Of a stretch of DNA of 62,325 nucleotides, positions 9,674 to 16,987 are shown piece by piece. A model generated the notes under the pieces. That model saw only the letters and a program-made list of their open reading frames with translations. It was not told where the DNA came from and searched no databases. Source of the stretch: Acetatifactor sp. (lineage in GTDB: Bacteria; Bacillota; Clostridia; Lachnospirales; Lachnospiraceae); the NCBI GenBank assembly GCA_024695935.1, contig JAILHH010000031.1:1-62325 (forward strand), read 5' to 3'. Each line of letters begins with the position of its first letter. Position 1 is the first letter of the stretch. A program made the position numbers and the translations under genes.

Positions 9674-10444
9674 ATGATAAATAAAAAGGTATTGTTAGTG
9701 GGAATGGCAAGTGCTTCCACCATGGCAATCAAAGATTTTCTGGCAAAGAAATTTAATGTGAAAATATGCAGTATGGACGCCAGAACAGTGGAGGGAATGC
9801 TGAATATAGTCAATCCCGACATGATCCTTATAAATATGAACGGAAATGTGGACCTTGCGGATGTGTATGAGCATCTGATAAAGCTGGATGCGTCTATCCC
9901 CATTGTCTGCGTCGGAAAAAAAGAGGATTATGAAAAATATGCGGGATATATCTCTACCCTGGGAGCCATAGTAAACACCGATACAGTGGTGGACAACACA
10001 TTGATGAAATCGGTGACAGCCTCCATGGGACTTGACTACAGCGAGGTCATGAAAGAGAAAGTTCCCAATAAAGGCAAGGGAAACAGATATACCGTACTCA
10101 TAATAGACGACAGCCCCCTTTTCCTCAGAAGAGCAAAGGATATGCTGGATGATTATTATGATGTGGAGCTTGCCACGTCGGCAAGACGCGGAATGATCAT
10201 CCTTGAGAGGGTTCATCCCGACATTATACTGCTTGACTATGAAATGCCTGATGTGGACGGAAAAGAGGCATACGGTATGATCAAGGCAGATCCAAATAAC
10301 GAGGACATCCCAATAGTATTTTTGACAGGTGTGACTGACAAGGATGACATAACGGAGGTTTTAAAATTAAAACCTGCTGGTTACATCTTGAAATCCTCAG
10401 GTAAGGATGCCCTGATCGACCGCATAAAAGAATTGTTACAATGA
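9674..10444 (+). CDS. Double-receiver response regulator, first receiver degenerate, 256 aa
   Basis: Two CheY-like domains in tandem without an output domain. The N-terminal one (residues about 1-115) starts KKVLLVGMASAS and lacks the acidic pair, and its acceptor position reads ILINMNGN, so it is a pseudo-receiver. The C-terminal one (about 135-256) has LIIDDS, the acceptor Asp188 in ILLDYEMPDVDG, Thr in FLTGVT and the conserved Lys in YILKSS. It lies 33 bases after the ATPase-bearing kinase and is the likely terminal phosphate acceptor or adaptor of the cluster. The ATG at 9674 has GGAGG 7 bases upstream; a GTG at 9656 overlaps that site. No DNA-binding or enzymatic domain is present, so the output must be through protein contact. 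Confidence 0.88.
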   Translation: MINKKVLLVGMASASTMAIKDFLAKKFNVKICSMDARTVEGMLNIVNPDMILINMNGNVDLADVYEHLIKLDASIPIVCVGKKEDYEKYAGYISTLGAIVNTDTVVDNTLMKSVTASMGLDYSEVMKEKVPNKGKGNRYTVLIIDDSPLFLRRAKDMLDDYYDVELATSARRGMIILERVHPDIILLDYEMPDVDGKEAYGMIKADPNNEDIPIVFLTGVTDKDDITEVLKLKPAGYILKSSGKDALIDRIKELLQ

Positions 10445-10493
10445 TCACGGAGTTATTGCCGTCGCATGATCGATAGGTCTATTGGCGGCAGCA

Positions 10494-11780
10494 TCAGTTT
10501 AAACTGTAGATAAACTTATCTTTTTCGGTAAATGCGGGCCAGTCTGAGCCCGGGGCGGAATTTTTGGCAAAGGCAGCCACATGATCCATATAGCGGGATG
10601 AAAGTGAGTAATCCCGTTCATTAAAGGGGCGCCAGCATTTTTTCAAAGTGCCAAAGAAATACCACAGATCCGAGGAATGCCATGCTCCTGCGTCGTCACC
10701 GGGAAGCTGCCTTGAAAAGTAATAGAGGTATACCGGTGCGTGATCAAACTTTTCCGCAAGGAGCGCATAGTCTTTTGCCATGGGATGGAAGAGATCGGGC
10801 AAAATATCCTCGCTGGTGGTACCCAGAACATAAGGGATATTTTTCATTCTGCCTTCATTTGCGATCTCGAAGGGAGATTTTTTAAGGAGAAACCCGTCGA
10901 TAGTAGGAATGCAGAATCTGACGTCCTCTGTGATCGACCTTGAAAAGTCCAAAAATCCAAGCATCAGATCTTTGGCTGGCAGGCTCTTTAATTCATTTCC
11001 GTCAGCGACCTTCATGAATTCACAATACTTTTTCCCAAGTAAGATCTGATCTTCCAAAGAAGAGGAAAAATGAGAATGGGGGCTTACTCCGCCACCGCTC
11101 ATCATATATGCCTTTGCAAAGAGGCCGTCTGTAAGATCAGACACGCAGAGGCTTTGAACGCTCATGGCACCGGCGGACTGACCGGAGAGAGTGACGTTTC
11201 TCGGGTCGCCGCCAAATGCACTTATATTGTGTTTTATCCATTTTAAGGCCGTGATAATATCAAAGAGAGCATAATTTCCAAAGTGTCCATCGAGATCAGC
11301 CAGTTCCGGAAGGGCCAGATATCCGAACACCGAGAGCCTGTAAGCAACGGTGACCGTAATGATGCCCCTCTTTGCAAATTCGAAGCCGTCAAAGGGTTTT
11401 TCATAAGAATATCCATGGTCGAAAGCACCGCCGTGAACATATACAAGGACCGGCAGGTCTTTTTTATTTTCTCCGGCGGGAGCCCAGATATTTAAACACA
11501 GTGAATCCTCCGAGTAAGTGATATGTTCTCCGTTATAGAATTCCTTGTTGTAAAAAGCCTCGGGATCACCTTTTACATAAGCCCCCTCCTGGATGGAAGC
11601 AGGGGCGAAACTGTCAGCAAAAAACAGGCCATTAGTTCCGGGTTCACTCAGTGACGTGATCTCTGTGGGGTAAGCAAATCTTTCAGCTGTTGCAAAGGGT
11701 ATCCCCTTGTAGACTTCGGTGTCATTTTCCAAAATTCCCTGAATGGTGCCGCAGGGTGCGTTTATTATCCCGGTTTTCAT
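10494..11780 (-). CDS. Type B carboxylesterase, 428 aa
   Basis: An alpha/beta-hydrolase of the carboxylesterase B/cholinesterase family, which hydrolyses carboxylic esters. The nucleophile elbow GQSAG lies within DPRNVTLSGQSAGAMSVQ. The oxyanion hole is VYVHGGAFDHG, and the upstream EDSLCLNIWAP block is diagnostic. The catalytic acid is probably Glu in LGTTSED, and the His is in GAWHSSDLWYFFG. The protein is about 60-100 residues shorter than most members and has no signal peptide, so it should be intracellular. GGGAGG lies 7 bases before the ATG. It is a single gene converging on the double-receiver gene. Substrates could be acetylated or feruloylated sugars, but nothing here proves that. 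Confidence 0.93.
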   Translation of the reverse strand: MKTGIINAPCGTIQGILENDTEVYKGIPFATAERFAYPTEITSLSEPGTNGLFFADSFAPASIQEGAYVKGDPEAFYNKEFYNGEHITYSEDSLCLNIWAPAGENKKDLPVLVYVHGGAFDHGYSYEKPFDGFEFAKRGIITVTVAYRLSVFGYLALPELADLDGHFGNYALFDIITALKWIKHNISAFGGDPRNVTLSGQSAGAMSVQSLCVSDLTDGLFAKAYMMSGGGVSPHSHFSSSLEDQILLGKKYCEFMKVADGNELKSLPAKDLMLGFLDFSRSITEDVRFCIPTIDGFLLKKSPFEIANEGRMKNIPYVLGTTSEDILPDLFHPMAKDYALLAEKFDHAPVYLYYFSRQLPGDDAGAWHSSDLWYFFGTLKKCWRPFNERDYSLSSRYMDHVAAFAKNSAPGSDWPAFTEKDKFIYSLN

Positions 11781-11967
11781 ATGATCCTCCCAAAAAAGAA
11801 TAAAAAAAGTCGACTGTAAAATGATTAAGCGTCAAATTGAATAAATAAAATTACTAATATAAATGTACTCTTTTCCAAAAAGGTCTTCAATAAGATATAT
11901 AGAAAAAAAAGAGGAAGACAGGGTATCAAAATAAACACATCTCAGGGCAGAAGCACAAAACCGATTA

Positions 11968-11997
11968 AAATAGATCAATAGCATTGATTTATTTTTT
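11968..11997 (+). terminator. AT-rich hairpin with U-tract upstream of the por promoter
   Basis: A 12-bp stem with one G-T pair, AAATAGATCAAT with ATTGATTTATTT, has a 3-base loop and is followed by TTT. It ends 18 bases before the por -35 box. No plus-strand gene precedes it, so it either closes an unrecognised short transcript or insulates the promoter. I see no other feature in 11781-11967. Confidence 0.5.
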
Positions 11998-12014
11998 CGT
12001 CTTTTTAATAGTCG

Positions 12015-12043
12015 TTGACAATAAAATAAATCGAAAATATAAT
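12015..12043 (+). promoter_or_regulatory. Consensus sigma-A promoter of the por operon
   Basis: TTGACA (12015-12020) and TATAAT (12038-12043) match the consensus at all twelve positions and are separated by exactly 17 bases. Predicted start of transcription is near 12050, giving a leader of about 310 bases. Confidence 0.92.
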
Positions 12044-12260
12044 AAAGATTAATTTCAGATTGAACAAAGACGTTGACGGAGACAGTACATATCCTTCGAA
12101 AGTCACAGAGAGCCGCATTTAGCTGAGAAGCGGTACGATTAGAGTTTATGGAATATCCCTCCCAAGTCGCAACACGAAAGGGCTGCTGAGTAGATGTTGA
12201 CGGGTTCCTCCCGTAACAGAGGACGCATATGCTGGTATGTCGTAGATGGAGAGATATAAG

Positions 12261-12291
12261 GCTTCTACCGTTTACGGTGGGAGCTTTTTTT
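12261..12291 (+). terminator. First leader terminator of the por operon
   Basis: The stem GCTTCTACCG with CGGTGGGAGC (10 bp including G-T pairs) has loop TTTA and a run of seven T. It would stop transcription inside the leader unless an antiterminator forms. Confidence 0.85.
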
Positions 12292-12305
12292 AGAGCAAAG
12301 AGCCA

Positions 12306-12334
12306 ACCTGTGCGTAGAAAGCACAGGTTTTTTT
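12306..12334 (+). terminator. Second, tandem leader terminator of the por operon
   Basis: A perfect 8-bp stem, ACCTGTGC with GCACAGGT, has a 7-base loop and is followed by a T-run. It ends 27 bases before the first por start codon and lies 15 bases after the first terminator. It may be a fail-safe or an independent control. Confidence 0.85.
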
Positions 12335-12360
12335 ACTTTATATGAAAGAGAGGTTTTATC

Positions 12361-12936
12361 ATGAAAGACACTATCGAAATCAGATGGCACGGACGCGGAG
12401 GCCAGGGCGCAAAGACAGCAGCGCTTCTTCTTGCAGATGTGGCATTTAAGACCGGAAGCTATGTTCAGGGATTTCCCGAGTACGGTCCGGAGAGAATGGG
12501 AGCTCCCATCACCGCTTACAACAGGATCAGCAAGAATCAGATAACGGTTCACTCAAATATCTATGATCCGGATTTTGTGGCAGTTGTGGACGACAGCCTG
12601 CTGGAGAGCGTAGACGTGACTGCCGGTCTGTCAAAGGACGGAGCCATCATAGTAAATACAAAGCTTCCAAAGGAAGAGATAGAAAAGCATCTCAGAGGAT
12701 ATGAGGGAAAGCTTTATACCATCGATGCCAGAGAGATTTCGGTAAAGGCTCTCGGAAAGAACTTTCCAAACTCTCCCATGCTTGCGGCAGTAGTTGCTGT
12801 CACAAAGGTAATGGATAAGGAAACATTCTTAAATGAGATGGAGAGTTCCTATAAACATAAATTTGCGAAGAAGCCGGAAGTCATCGAAGGAAACATGCAG
12901 GCGCTGAAGATGACCTTTGAAGCACTCGGCCTGTAA
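12361..12936 (+). CDS. porC: 2-oxoacid:ferredoxin oxidoreductase, gamma subunit, 191 aa
   Basis: The gamma subunit of four-subunit pyruvate-type oxidoreductases, which oxidatively decarboxylate a 2-oxoacid to the acyl-CoA and reduce ferredoxin, or run in reverse. Hallmarks are WHGRGGQGAKTA near the N-terminus and FPEYGPERMGAP at residues about 40-51, which the family uses around the CoA/TPP interface. Length is normal. GAGAGG precedes the ATG. It is first in a gamma-delta-alpha-beta order, as in Thermotoga-type PORs, and lies behind the T-box-like leader. Whether the physiological substrate is pyruvate or an amino-acid-derived 2-oxoacid cannot be settled from this subunit. Confidence 0.93.
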   Translation: MKDTIEIRWHGRGGQGAKTAALLLADVAFKTGSYVQGFPEYGPERMGAPITAYNRISKNQITVHSNIYDPDFVAVVDDSLLESVDVTAGLSKDGAIIVNTKLPKEEIEKHLRGYEGKLYTIDAREISVKALGKNFPNSPMLAAVVAVTKVMDKETFLNEMESSYKHKFAKKPEVIEGNMQALKMTFEALGL

Positions 12937-12967
12937 CAGCAGTTTCCATTAATAAACGAGGTGAAAT

Positions 12968-13264
12968 ATGAGAACAGTAGATATCAATGAAAAGAGCCCC
13001 TGGCAGGATATTACCGAGGGCAACAAAGTTTTTGAATCGGCGACCAGCAAAAATTTTTGCACAGGTGAGTGGAGAACATCAACACCTGTATTCGACAAAG
13101 AAAAATGCAAGCATTGTCTCTTGTGCGTGCCTGTGTGTCCCGATTCCTCCATACCGGTAAAGGATGGATGCAGAGGAGAGTTCGACTATGATCATTGTAA
13201 GGGCTGCGGAATCTGCGCAAAGGTATGCCCTTTTAACGCTATCACTATGAGGGAGGGCAAATAA
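12968..13264 (+). CDS. porD: 2-oxoacid:ferredoxin oxidoreductase, delta (ferredoxin-like) subunit, 98 aa
   Basis: The electron-transfer subunit carrying two [4Fe-4S] clusters. It shows two complete C-x2-C-x2-C-x3-CP motifs: CKHCLLCVPVCP and CKGCGICAKVCP, about 23 residues apart. A 45-residue N-terminal extension typical of PorD precedes them. It passes electrons from the TPP site in the beta subunit to external ferredoxin. The ATG has a GAGGTG site. The stop is directly followed by the alpha-subunit ATG without a gap, consistent with coupled translation. Confidence 0.95.
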   Translation: MRTVDINEKSPWQDITEGNKVFESATSKNFCTGEWRTSTPVFDKEKCKHCLLCVPVCPDSSIPVKDGCRGEFDYDHCKGCGICAKVCPFNAITMREGK

Positions 13265-14461
13265 ATGGCTATCAGAGAGAGATTATCAGGAAACGAAGCA
13301 GTGGCATATGCCATCAAACAGATAAACCCCGACGTTATGCCGGCGTTCCCCATCACACCTTCCACAGAGATCCCTCAGTATGTGGCAACATATATTGCAA
13401 ACGGAGAGATCGACACAGAGTTTATTCACGTGGAAAGTGAGCATTCCGCAATGTCAGCCACCATCGGTGCATCTGCAGCGGGAGCAAGAGCCCTCACCGC
13501 CACATCTTCATGTGGTATGGCACTTATGTGGGAGGAGCTCTATGTTGCTGCGAGTGACAGACTTCCCATCGTACTTGCCCTGGTAAACAGAGCCCTCACG
13601 GGTCCCATCAATATAAATGCCGATCACTCGGATTCCATGGGTGCAAGAGATACAGGCTGGATCCAGATCTATGCCGAGAGCAATCAGGAAGTATACGACA
13701 ATTTCCTGCAGGCATACCCCATAGCCGAGGACAAGAGAGTACATCTCCCCATCATGATCTGTCAGGACGGATTTATCACAAGCCACGGAGTTGAAAACAT
13801 TCTCCTGGTTGAGGATGATAAGGCAAAGGCTTTTGTAGGAGAATACGAGCCCGAGCATTACCTGTTAAACAAAGATGAGACTATGGCAGTGGGCCCCTAT
13901 GCCGTATCAAATTACTACATGGAGTCAAAGAGAAGTCAGAGACAGGCCATGATAAATGCCAGAGAAGTGATCCTTGAAGTTGCAAAGAAATTCGAGGAGA
14001 TGACCGGCAGAAAGTACGGATTTTTTGAAGAGTATCGCATGGAAGATGCCGAATATGCCATCGTGATAATCGGTTCCGCAGCAGGTACATGTAAAGCTGC
14101 CATCGAAAAGATCAGACAGGAGACCGGCAAAAAGGTTGGTCTTGTAAAGATAAGAGTATTCCGTCCCTTCCCTGAGGAGGAGATCGCAGAGGCACTGAAA
14201 AACTGCAAAGCCATCGCCATCATGGATCGTTCCGAGATGTTTTCCGCCACAAGCGGCCCTCTCGGAGCAGAGGTAAGAGCAGCTCTCTTTGCCGCAAAGA
14301 GTAATGCCGAAGTTGTAAACTATTTCTACGGACTCGGCGGACGTGACATCAGAGTTCAGGATTTCGAAGAGGTTTATGACAACCTCGAAGAAATGGCAAA
14401 AACTCATGTGATTAAAGACATGTATAAATACATCGGACTCAGAAGCAGGGAGGAAGAATAA
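13265..14461 (+). CDS. porA: 2-oxoacid:ferredoxin oxidoreductase, alpha subunit, 398 aa
   Basis: The alpha subunit begins LSGNEAVAYAIKQ and contains AFPITPSTEIPQ, the substrate/TPP pocket signature, and the FIHVESEHSAMS block. HADHSDSM-type residues occur as INADHSDSMGARD. The C-terminal transketolase-like third domain includes GSAAGTCKAAIEKI. Length is normal for PorA (about 390-400). Its stop codon overlaps the beta start by one base (TAATG). The sequence looks closer to pyruvate-type than to VorB-type alpha subunits, but this is a judgement by eye. Confidence 0.94.
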   Translation: MAIRERLSGNEAVAYAIKQINPDVMPAFPITPSTEIPQYVATYIANGEIDTEFIHVESEHSAMSATIGASAAGARALTATSSCGMALMWEELYVAASDRLPIVLALVNRALTGPININADHSDSMGARDTGWIQIYAESNQEVYDNFLQAYPIAEDKRVHLPIMICQDGFITSHGVENILLVEDDKAKAFVGEYEPEHYLLNKDETMAVGPYAVSNYYMESKRSQRQAMINAREVILEVAKKFEEMTGRKYGFFEEYRMEDAEYAIVIIGSAAGTCKAAIEKIRQETGKKVGLVKIRVFRPFPEEEIAEALKNCKAIAIMDRSEMFSATSGPLGAEVRAALFAAKSNAEVVNYFYGLGGRDIRVQDFEEVYDNLEEMAKTHVIKDMYKYIGLRSREEE

Positions 14462-15399
14462 TGGAAAAACCATATAATTTTAAAGAAGTAATGGAAAAAC
14501 CCGAGCGACTGGCTCCGGGACACAGAATGTGTGCAGGCTGTGGCGGTACCATTGCGGTTCGTGCAGTGCTCCGTGCTCTTCACGAGGAAGATAAGGCTGT
14601 CATAGGAAATGCCACGGGATGCCTGGAGGTTTCATCCTACATGTATCCTTATACAGCATACAAAGATAGTTATATTCATAATGCTTTTGAAAATGCCGGC
14701 GCAACACTTTCCGGCGTGGAGACAGCTTATCATGTGCTTAAGAAACGTGGAAAGCTGGATGAAACATATAAATTCATCACCTTCGGCGGAGACGGCGGTA
14801 CATATGATATCGGTCTTCAGTCATTGTCAGGAGCCATGGAGAGAGGCCATGACATGGTTTATGTATGCTATGACAACGGTGCATATATGAACACCGGAAC
14901 ACAGCGTTCATCCGCTACGCCTCAGTTTGCAGATACCACCACTACTCCTGCGGGTAAGGTGTCAAACGGTAAGGTCCAGATCAGAAAAGACCTGGCAGCC
15001 ATCATGGCAGAGCATCACATTCCATATGTGGCTCAGACAACGTACACTTCAAATTTCAAGGACATTCATACAAAGGCTGAGAAGGCGATTTACACTCCCG
15101 GAGCAGCATTCTTAAATGTTATGAGTCCCTGCCCCAGAGGATGGGGATATGAGACCTCAGAGCTTATGAACATCTGCAAGATGGCGGTTGAAAGCTGCTA
15201 CTGGCCTCTGTTTGAGGTGGTGGATGGAAGGTGGCATCTTACCTACGAGCCAAAGAAGAAACTTCCTGTAGAGGATTTCCTTCGTCCTCAGAAGAGATTT
15301 AAGCACCTCTTTAAGCCCGGCAACGAGGAGCTGTTGGAAGCTTTCCAGGCAGAAGTCGACAAGCGCTGGGAAGAATTGTGTGCAAAGTGTGAAATGTAA
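14461..15399 (+). CDS. porB: 2-oxoacid:ferredoxin oxidoreductase, beta (TPP-binding) subunit, 312 aa
   Basis: The TPP-binding subunit. CAGCGG near residue 22 and GNATGCLEVSS near 57 contribute cluster-ligand cysteines. FGGDGGTYDIG is the GDG half of the TPP/Mg motif, with the matching Asn in CYDNGAYMNTG. The segment MNTGTQRSSATP resembles Thermotoga-type pyruvate PorB. A further conserved Cys is in SPCPRGWGY. Complete length. It ends the four-gene unit; a strong terminator lies about 70 bases downstream. Together the four subunits form a soluble cytoplasmic complex that links 2-oxoacid metabolism to the ferredoxin pool. Confidence 0.94.
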   Translation: MEKPYNFKEVMEKPERLAPGHRMCAGCGGTIAVRAVLRALHEEDKAVIGNATGCLEVSSYMYPYTAYKDSYIHNAFENAGATLSGVETAYHVLKKRGKLDETYKFITFGGDGGTYDIGLQSLSGAMERGHDMVYVCYDNGAYMNTGTQRSSATPQFADTTTTPAGKVSNGKVQIRKDLAAIMAEHHIPYVAQTTYTSNFKDIHTKAEKAIYTPGAAFLNVMSPCPRGWGYETSELMNICKMAVESCYWPLFEVVDGRWHLTYEPKKKLPVEDFLRPQKRFKHLFKPGNEELLEAFQAEVDKRWEELCAKCEM

Positions 15400-15467
15400 T
15401 TGAACTAAAAGTGAACTCTGTTGCGCATTAAAAAAATTTAGATTAATGTGTCCTTAACAGGACGATC

Positions 15468-15506
15468 AAAGGTTTCGAGACTTTTGTCCCGGAACCTTTA
15501 TTTTTT
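15468..15506 (+). terminator. Terminator after the por operon
   Basis: AAAGGTTTC pairs with GGAACCTTT over 9 bp with an inner GAC-TTTT-GTC extension, followed by A and six T. It lies only 17 bases before the VTC start codon. I could not find a convincing VTC promoter between it and that start, so read-through may feed the VTC gene. Confidence 0.85.
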
Positions 15507-15522
15507 CCGGAGAGGTGAGCAG

Positions 15523-16269
15523 ATGGCATATCAGAATACATTTAAGAGATATGAAATAAAATACCTGATCGACAAGGCAAGCAGGGATGCACTTTTGCAG
15601 GTCATGAACAGATATATGTGCCTGGATGAGTACGGACATTCCCTTATCTGCAATATTTATTATGACACTCCGCAGAAATTGCTGGTCAGAAGGAGTCTGG
15701 AAAAACCGGATTACAAGGAAAAATTCAGGATAAGAAGTTACGGAGTGGCATCCCTGACAAGTCCGGTATACATGGAGATAAAGAAAAAATATGACGGTGT
15801 AGTCTATAAAAGGAGAGTTGATACCACAGAATGGGAAGCCGTTAATTACATGAACAGGGACAGAGCCATTTCAAAGAAAAACCAGGTTACTGATGAGATC
15901 GATTATTTTAAAAAGCATTATAAAGGCCTGGAACCGGCCATGTACATTTCGTATGAACGAGAAGCTTTCTATGGCAAAGAGGACAGGGAACTTCGGATAA
16001 CGCTTGACGAGAACATACTTTACAGGGAAGATGATCTGTCTCTCGCATCAAAACCCTACGGTAAGAGCCTGTTAAAAAAAGATACATATCTAATGGAGAT
16101 AAAAGTCGCAGGGGCTATGCCGCTTTGGCTGGTAAAGGCATTGTCGGAATTAAAGATCTACCGTACTTCCTTTTCAAAGTATGGTTTTGCATATATGGAA
16201 ACACTAAAAGAAAACAAAGAAGATTCATTTGGAAAATATGAAGAAACAGGAGGACTTATCTATGCTTAA
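15523..16269 (+). CDS. VTC-domain polyphosphate polymerase-like protein, 248 aa
   Basis: A stand-alone VTC domain, the catalytic tunnel domain of yeast Vtc4. In that family it makes inorganic polyphosphate from ATP on the cytoplasmic side. Visible hallmarks are FKRYEIKYLID at the N-terminus, IYYDTP, KEKFRIRSYG and MEIKKKYDGVVYKRR, which supply the basic and acidic tunnel residues. The start at 15523 follows AGAGGTG; the longer in-frame form would begin inside the terminator. The gene overlaps the DUF4956 membrane gene by 8 bases, a pairing that often recurs in bacteria and suggests a membrane complex. Polyphosphate synthesis here is inferred from family only. Confidence 0.88.
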   Translation: MAYQNTFKRYEIKYLIDKASRDALLQVMNRYMCLDEYGHSLICNIYYDTPQKLLVRRSLEKPDYKEKFRIRSYGVASLTSPVYMEIKKKYDGVVYKRRVDTTEWEAVNYMNRDRAISKKNQVTDEIDYFKKHYKGLEPAMYISYEREAFYGKEDRELRITLDENILYREDDLSLASKPYGKSLLKKDTYLMEIKVAGAMPLWLVKALSELKIYRTSFSKYGFAYMETLKENKEDSFGKYEETGGLIYA

Positions 16270-16960
16270 TATTTTTTCGGGAATTTTTGACAACAGTACA
16301 ATGACAGTCATTTCAACCGGTGCATTTCTGTTATGCATCTGCGTATCTCTCATAATCGGATTAATACTGTCGCTTAGTTTTGGATACAAAAACAGGTATT
16401 CACGCAGTTTTCTGGTGACGCTTGCCATGCTTCCTGCGGTTGTGTGCGTGGTGATAATGATGGTAAACGGTAACGTGGGTGCAGGCGTTGCTGTGGCGGG
16501 CGCATTCAGCCTCATCAGGTTCAGATCGGCTCCGGGAACAGCAAAGGAGATCGGCGCCGTTTTTATCGCAATGGGCGCAGGACTAATGAGCGGTATGGGT
16601 TACCTGGGATATGCGGTTTTATTCACTCTTATAATGTGTGTTGTGATGATAGTACTCGATCAGACAGGCTTCGGAGCAGGAAAATCCATAGAAAAGGAGA
16701 GAGTCCTGCAGATAACCATACCTGAGGATTTAAACTACAATGATGTCTTCGATGAAATACTGGATGAATATGCCGATAAATGGGAGCTTACAAATGTAAA
16801 GACCACCAACATGGGCAGTCTTTTTAAACTCACATATAAGATCGTCGAAAAAGAGATCTCAAAAGAAAAACAGTTCATGGATGCGCTCCGCACCAGAAAC
16901 GGAAATCTGGAGATATCCATGGCAAAGATCGATCTGTCAAAGGAAAGCCCGTCACTCTGA
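16262..16960 (+). CDS. DUF4956 membrane protein, partner of VTC domain, 232 aa
   Basis: Residues about 15-150 hold four hydrophobic segments. The conserved block AFSLIRFRSAPGTAKEIG lies between TM3 and TM4 and is the signature of DUF4956. The C-terminal 80 residues are soluble and mixed alpha/beta, with INITIPEDLNY-like character. Function of the family is unknown; genetic linkage to VTC domains suggests a role in polyphosphate production, transport or anchoring. GGAGG lies 8 bases before the chosen ATG at 16262, which overlaps the end of the VTC gene. A small hairpin overlaps the stop codon. Confidence 0.87.
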   Translation: MLNIFSGIFDNSTMTVISTGAFLLCICVSLIIGLILSLSFGYKNRYSRSFLVTLAMLPAVVCVVIMMVNGNVGAGVAVAGAFSLIRFRSAPGTAKEIGAVFIAMGAGLMSGMGYLGYAVLFTLIMCVVMIVLDQTGFGAGKSIEKERVLQITIPEDLNYNDVFDEILDEYADKWELTNVKTTNMGSLFKLTYKIVEKEISKEKQFMDALRTRNGNLEISMAKIDLSKESPSL

Positions 16961-16976
16961 TCTATCAGAGCAGGCT
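16946..16976 (+). terminator. Weak terminator between convergent genes
   Basis: CTCTGA with TCAGAG (loop TCTA) is nested inside AGCC with GGCT and followed by TTTATATA. It overlaps the DUF4956 stop codon and lies just before the end of the convergent minus-strand gene. Confidence 0.5.
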
Positions 16977-16987
16977 TTATATACAGG

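Larger units (their letters stand above)
12050..12334 (+). promoter_or_regulatory. T-box-like riboswitch leader of the por operon
   Basis: Several T-box Stem I elements occur in order. The 5' side of a specifier loop is GGAGACAGTA (12078-12087). The AG bulge is AGAGAG (12107-12112). A stem GCCGC/GCGGT carries the distal-loop consensus GCTGAGAA (12122-12129). The specifier-loop 3' side is GGAATATCC, closed by CTCC. A Stem III-like hairpin, ACGGG/CCCGT followed by AACAGAGG, lies at 12200-12222. The specifier reads TAT (Tyr) if taken directly after GAA (12154-12156), or ATC (Ile) one base later. The canonical TGGNACC box is not clear; the nearest matches are GCTGGTATG (12231-12239) and GGTGGGAGC (12276-12284). 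Two terminators follow. Family assignment is by eye. Confidence 0.68.

Noticed and set aside
9695-10216. 173-codon minus-strand frame opposite the double-receiver gene
   Set aside because: Cys/His-rich shadow translation without family pattern; the plus strand encodes clear receiver domains.
12122-12129. CTGAGA in the por leader as a TPP riboswitch (the enzyme uses TPP)
   Set aside because: The other TPP-aptamer blocks (ACCTGATC and the GNAGGGA part) are absent, and the motif fits the T-box distal loop GNUGNGAA with its flanking stem.
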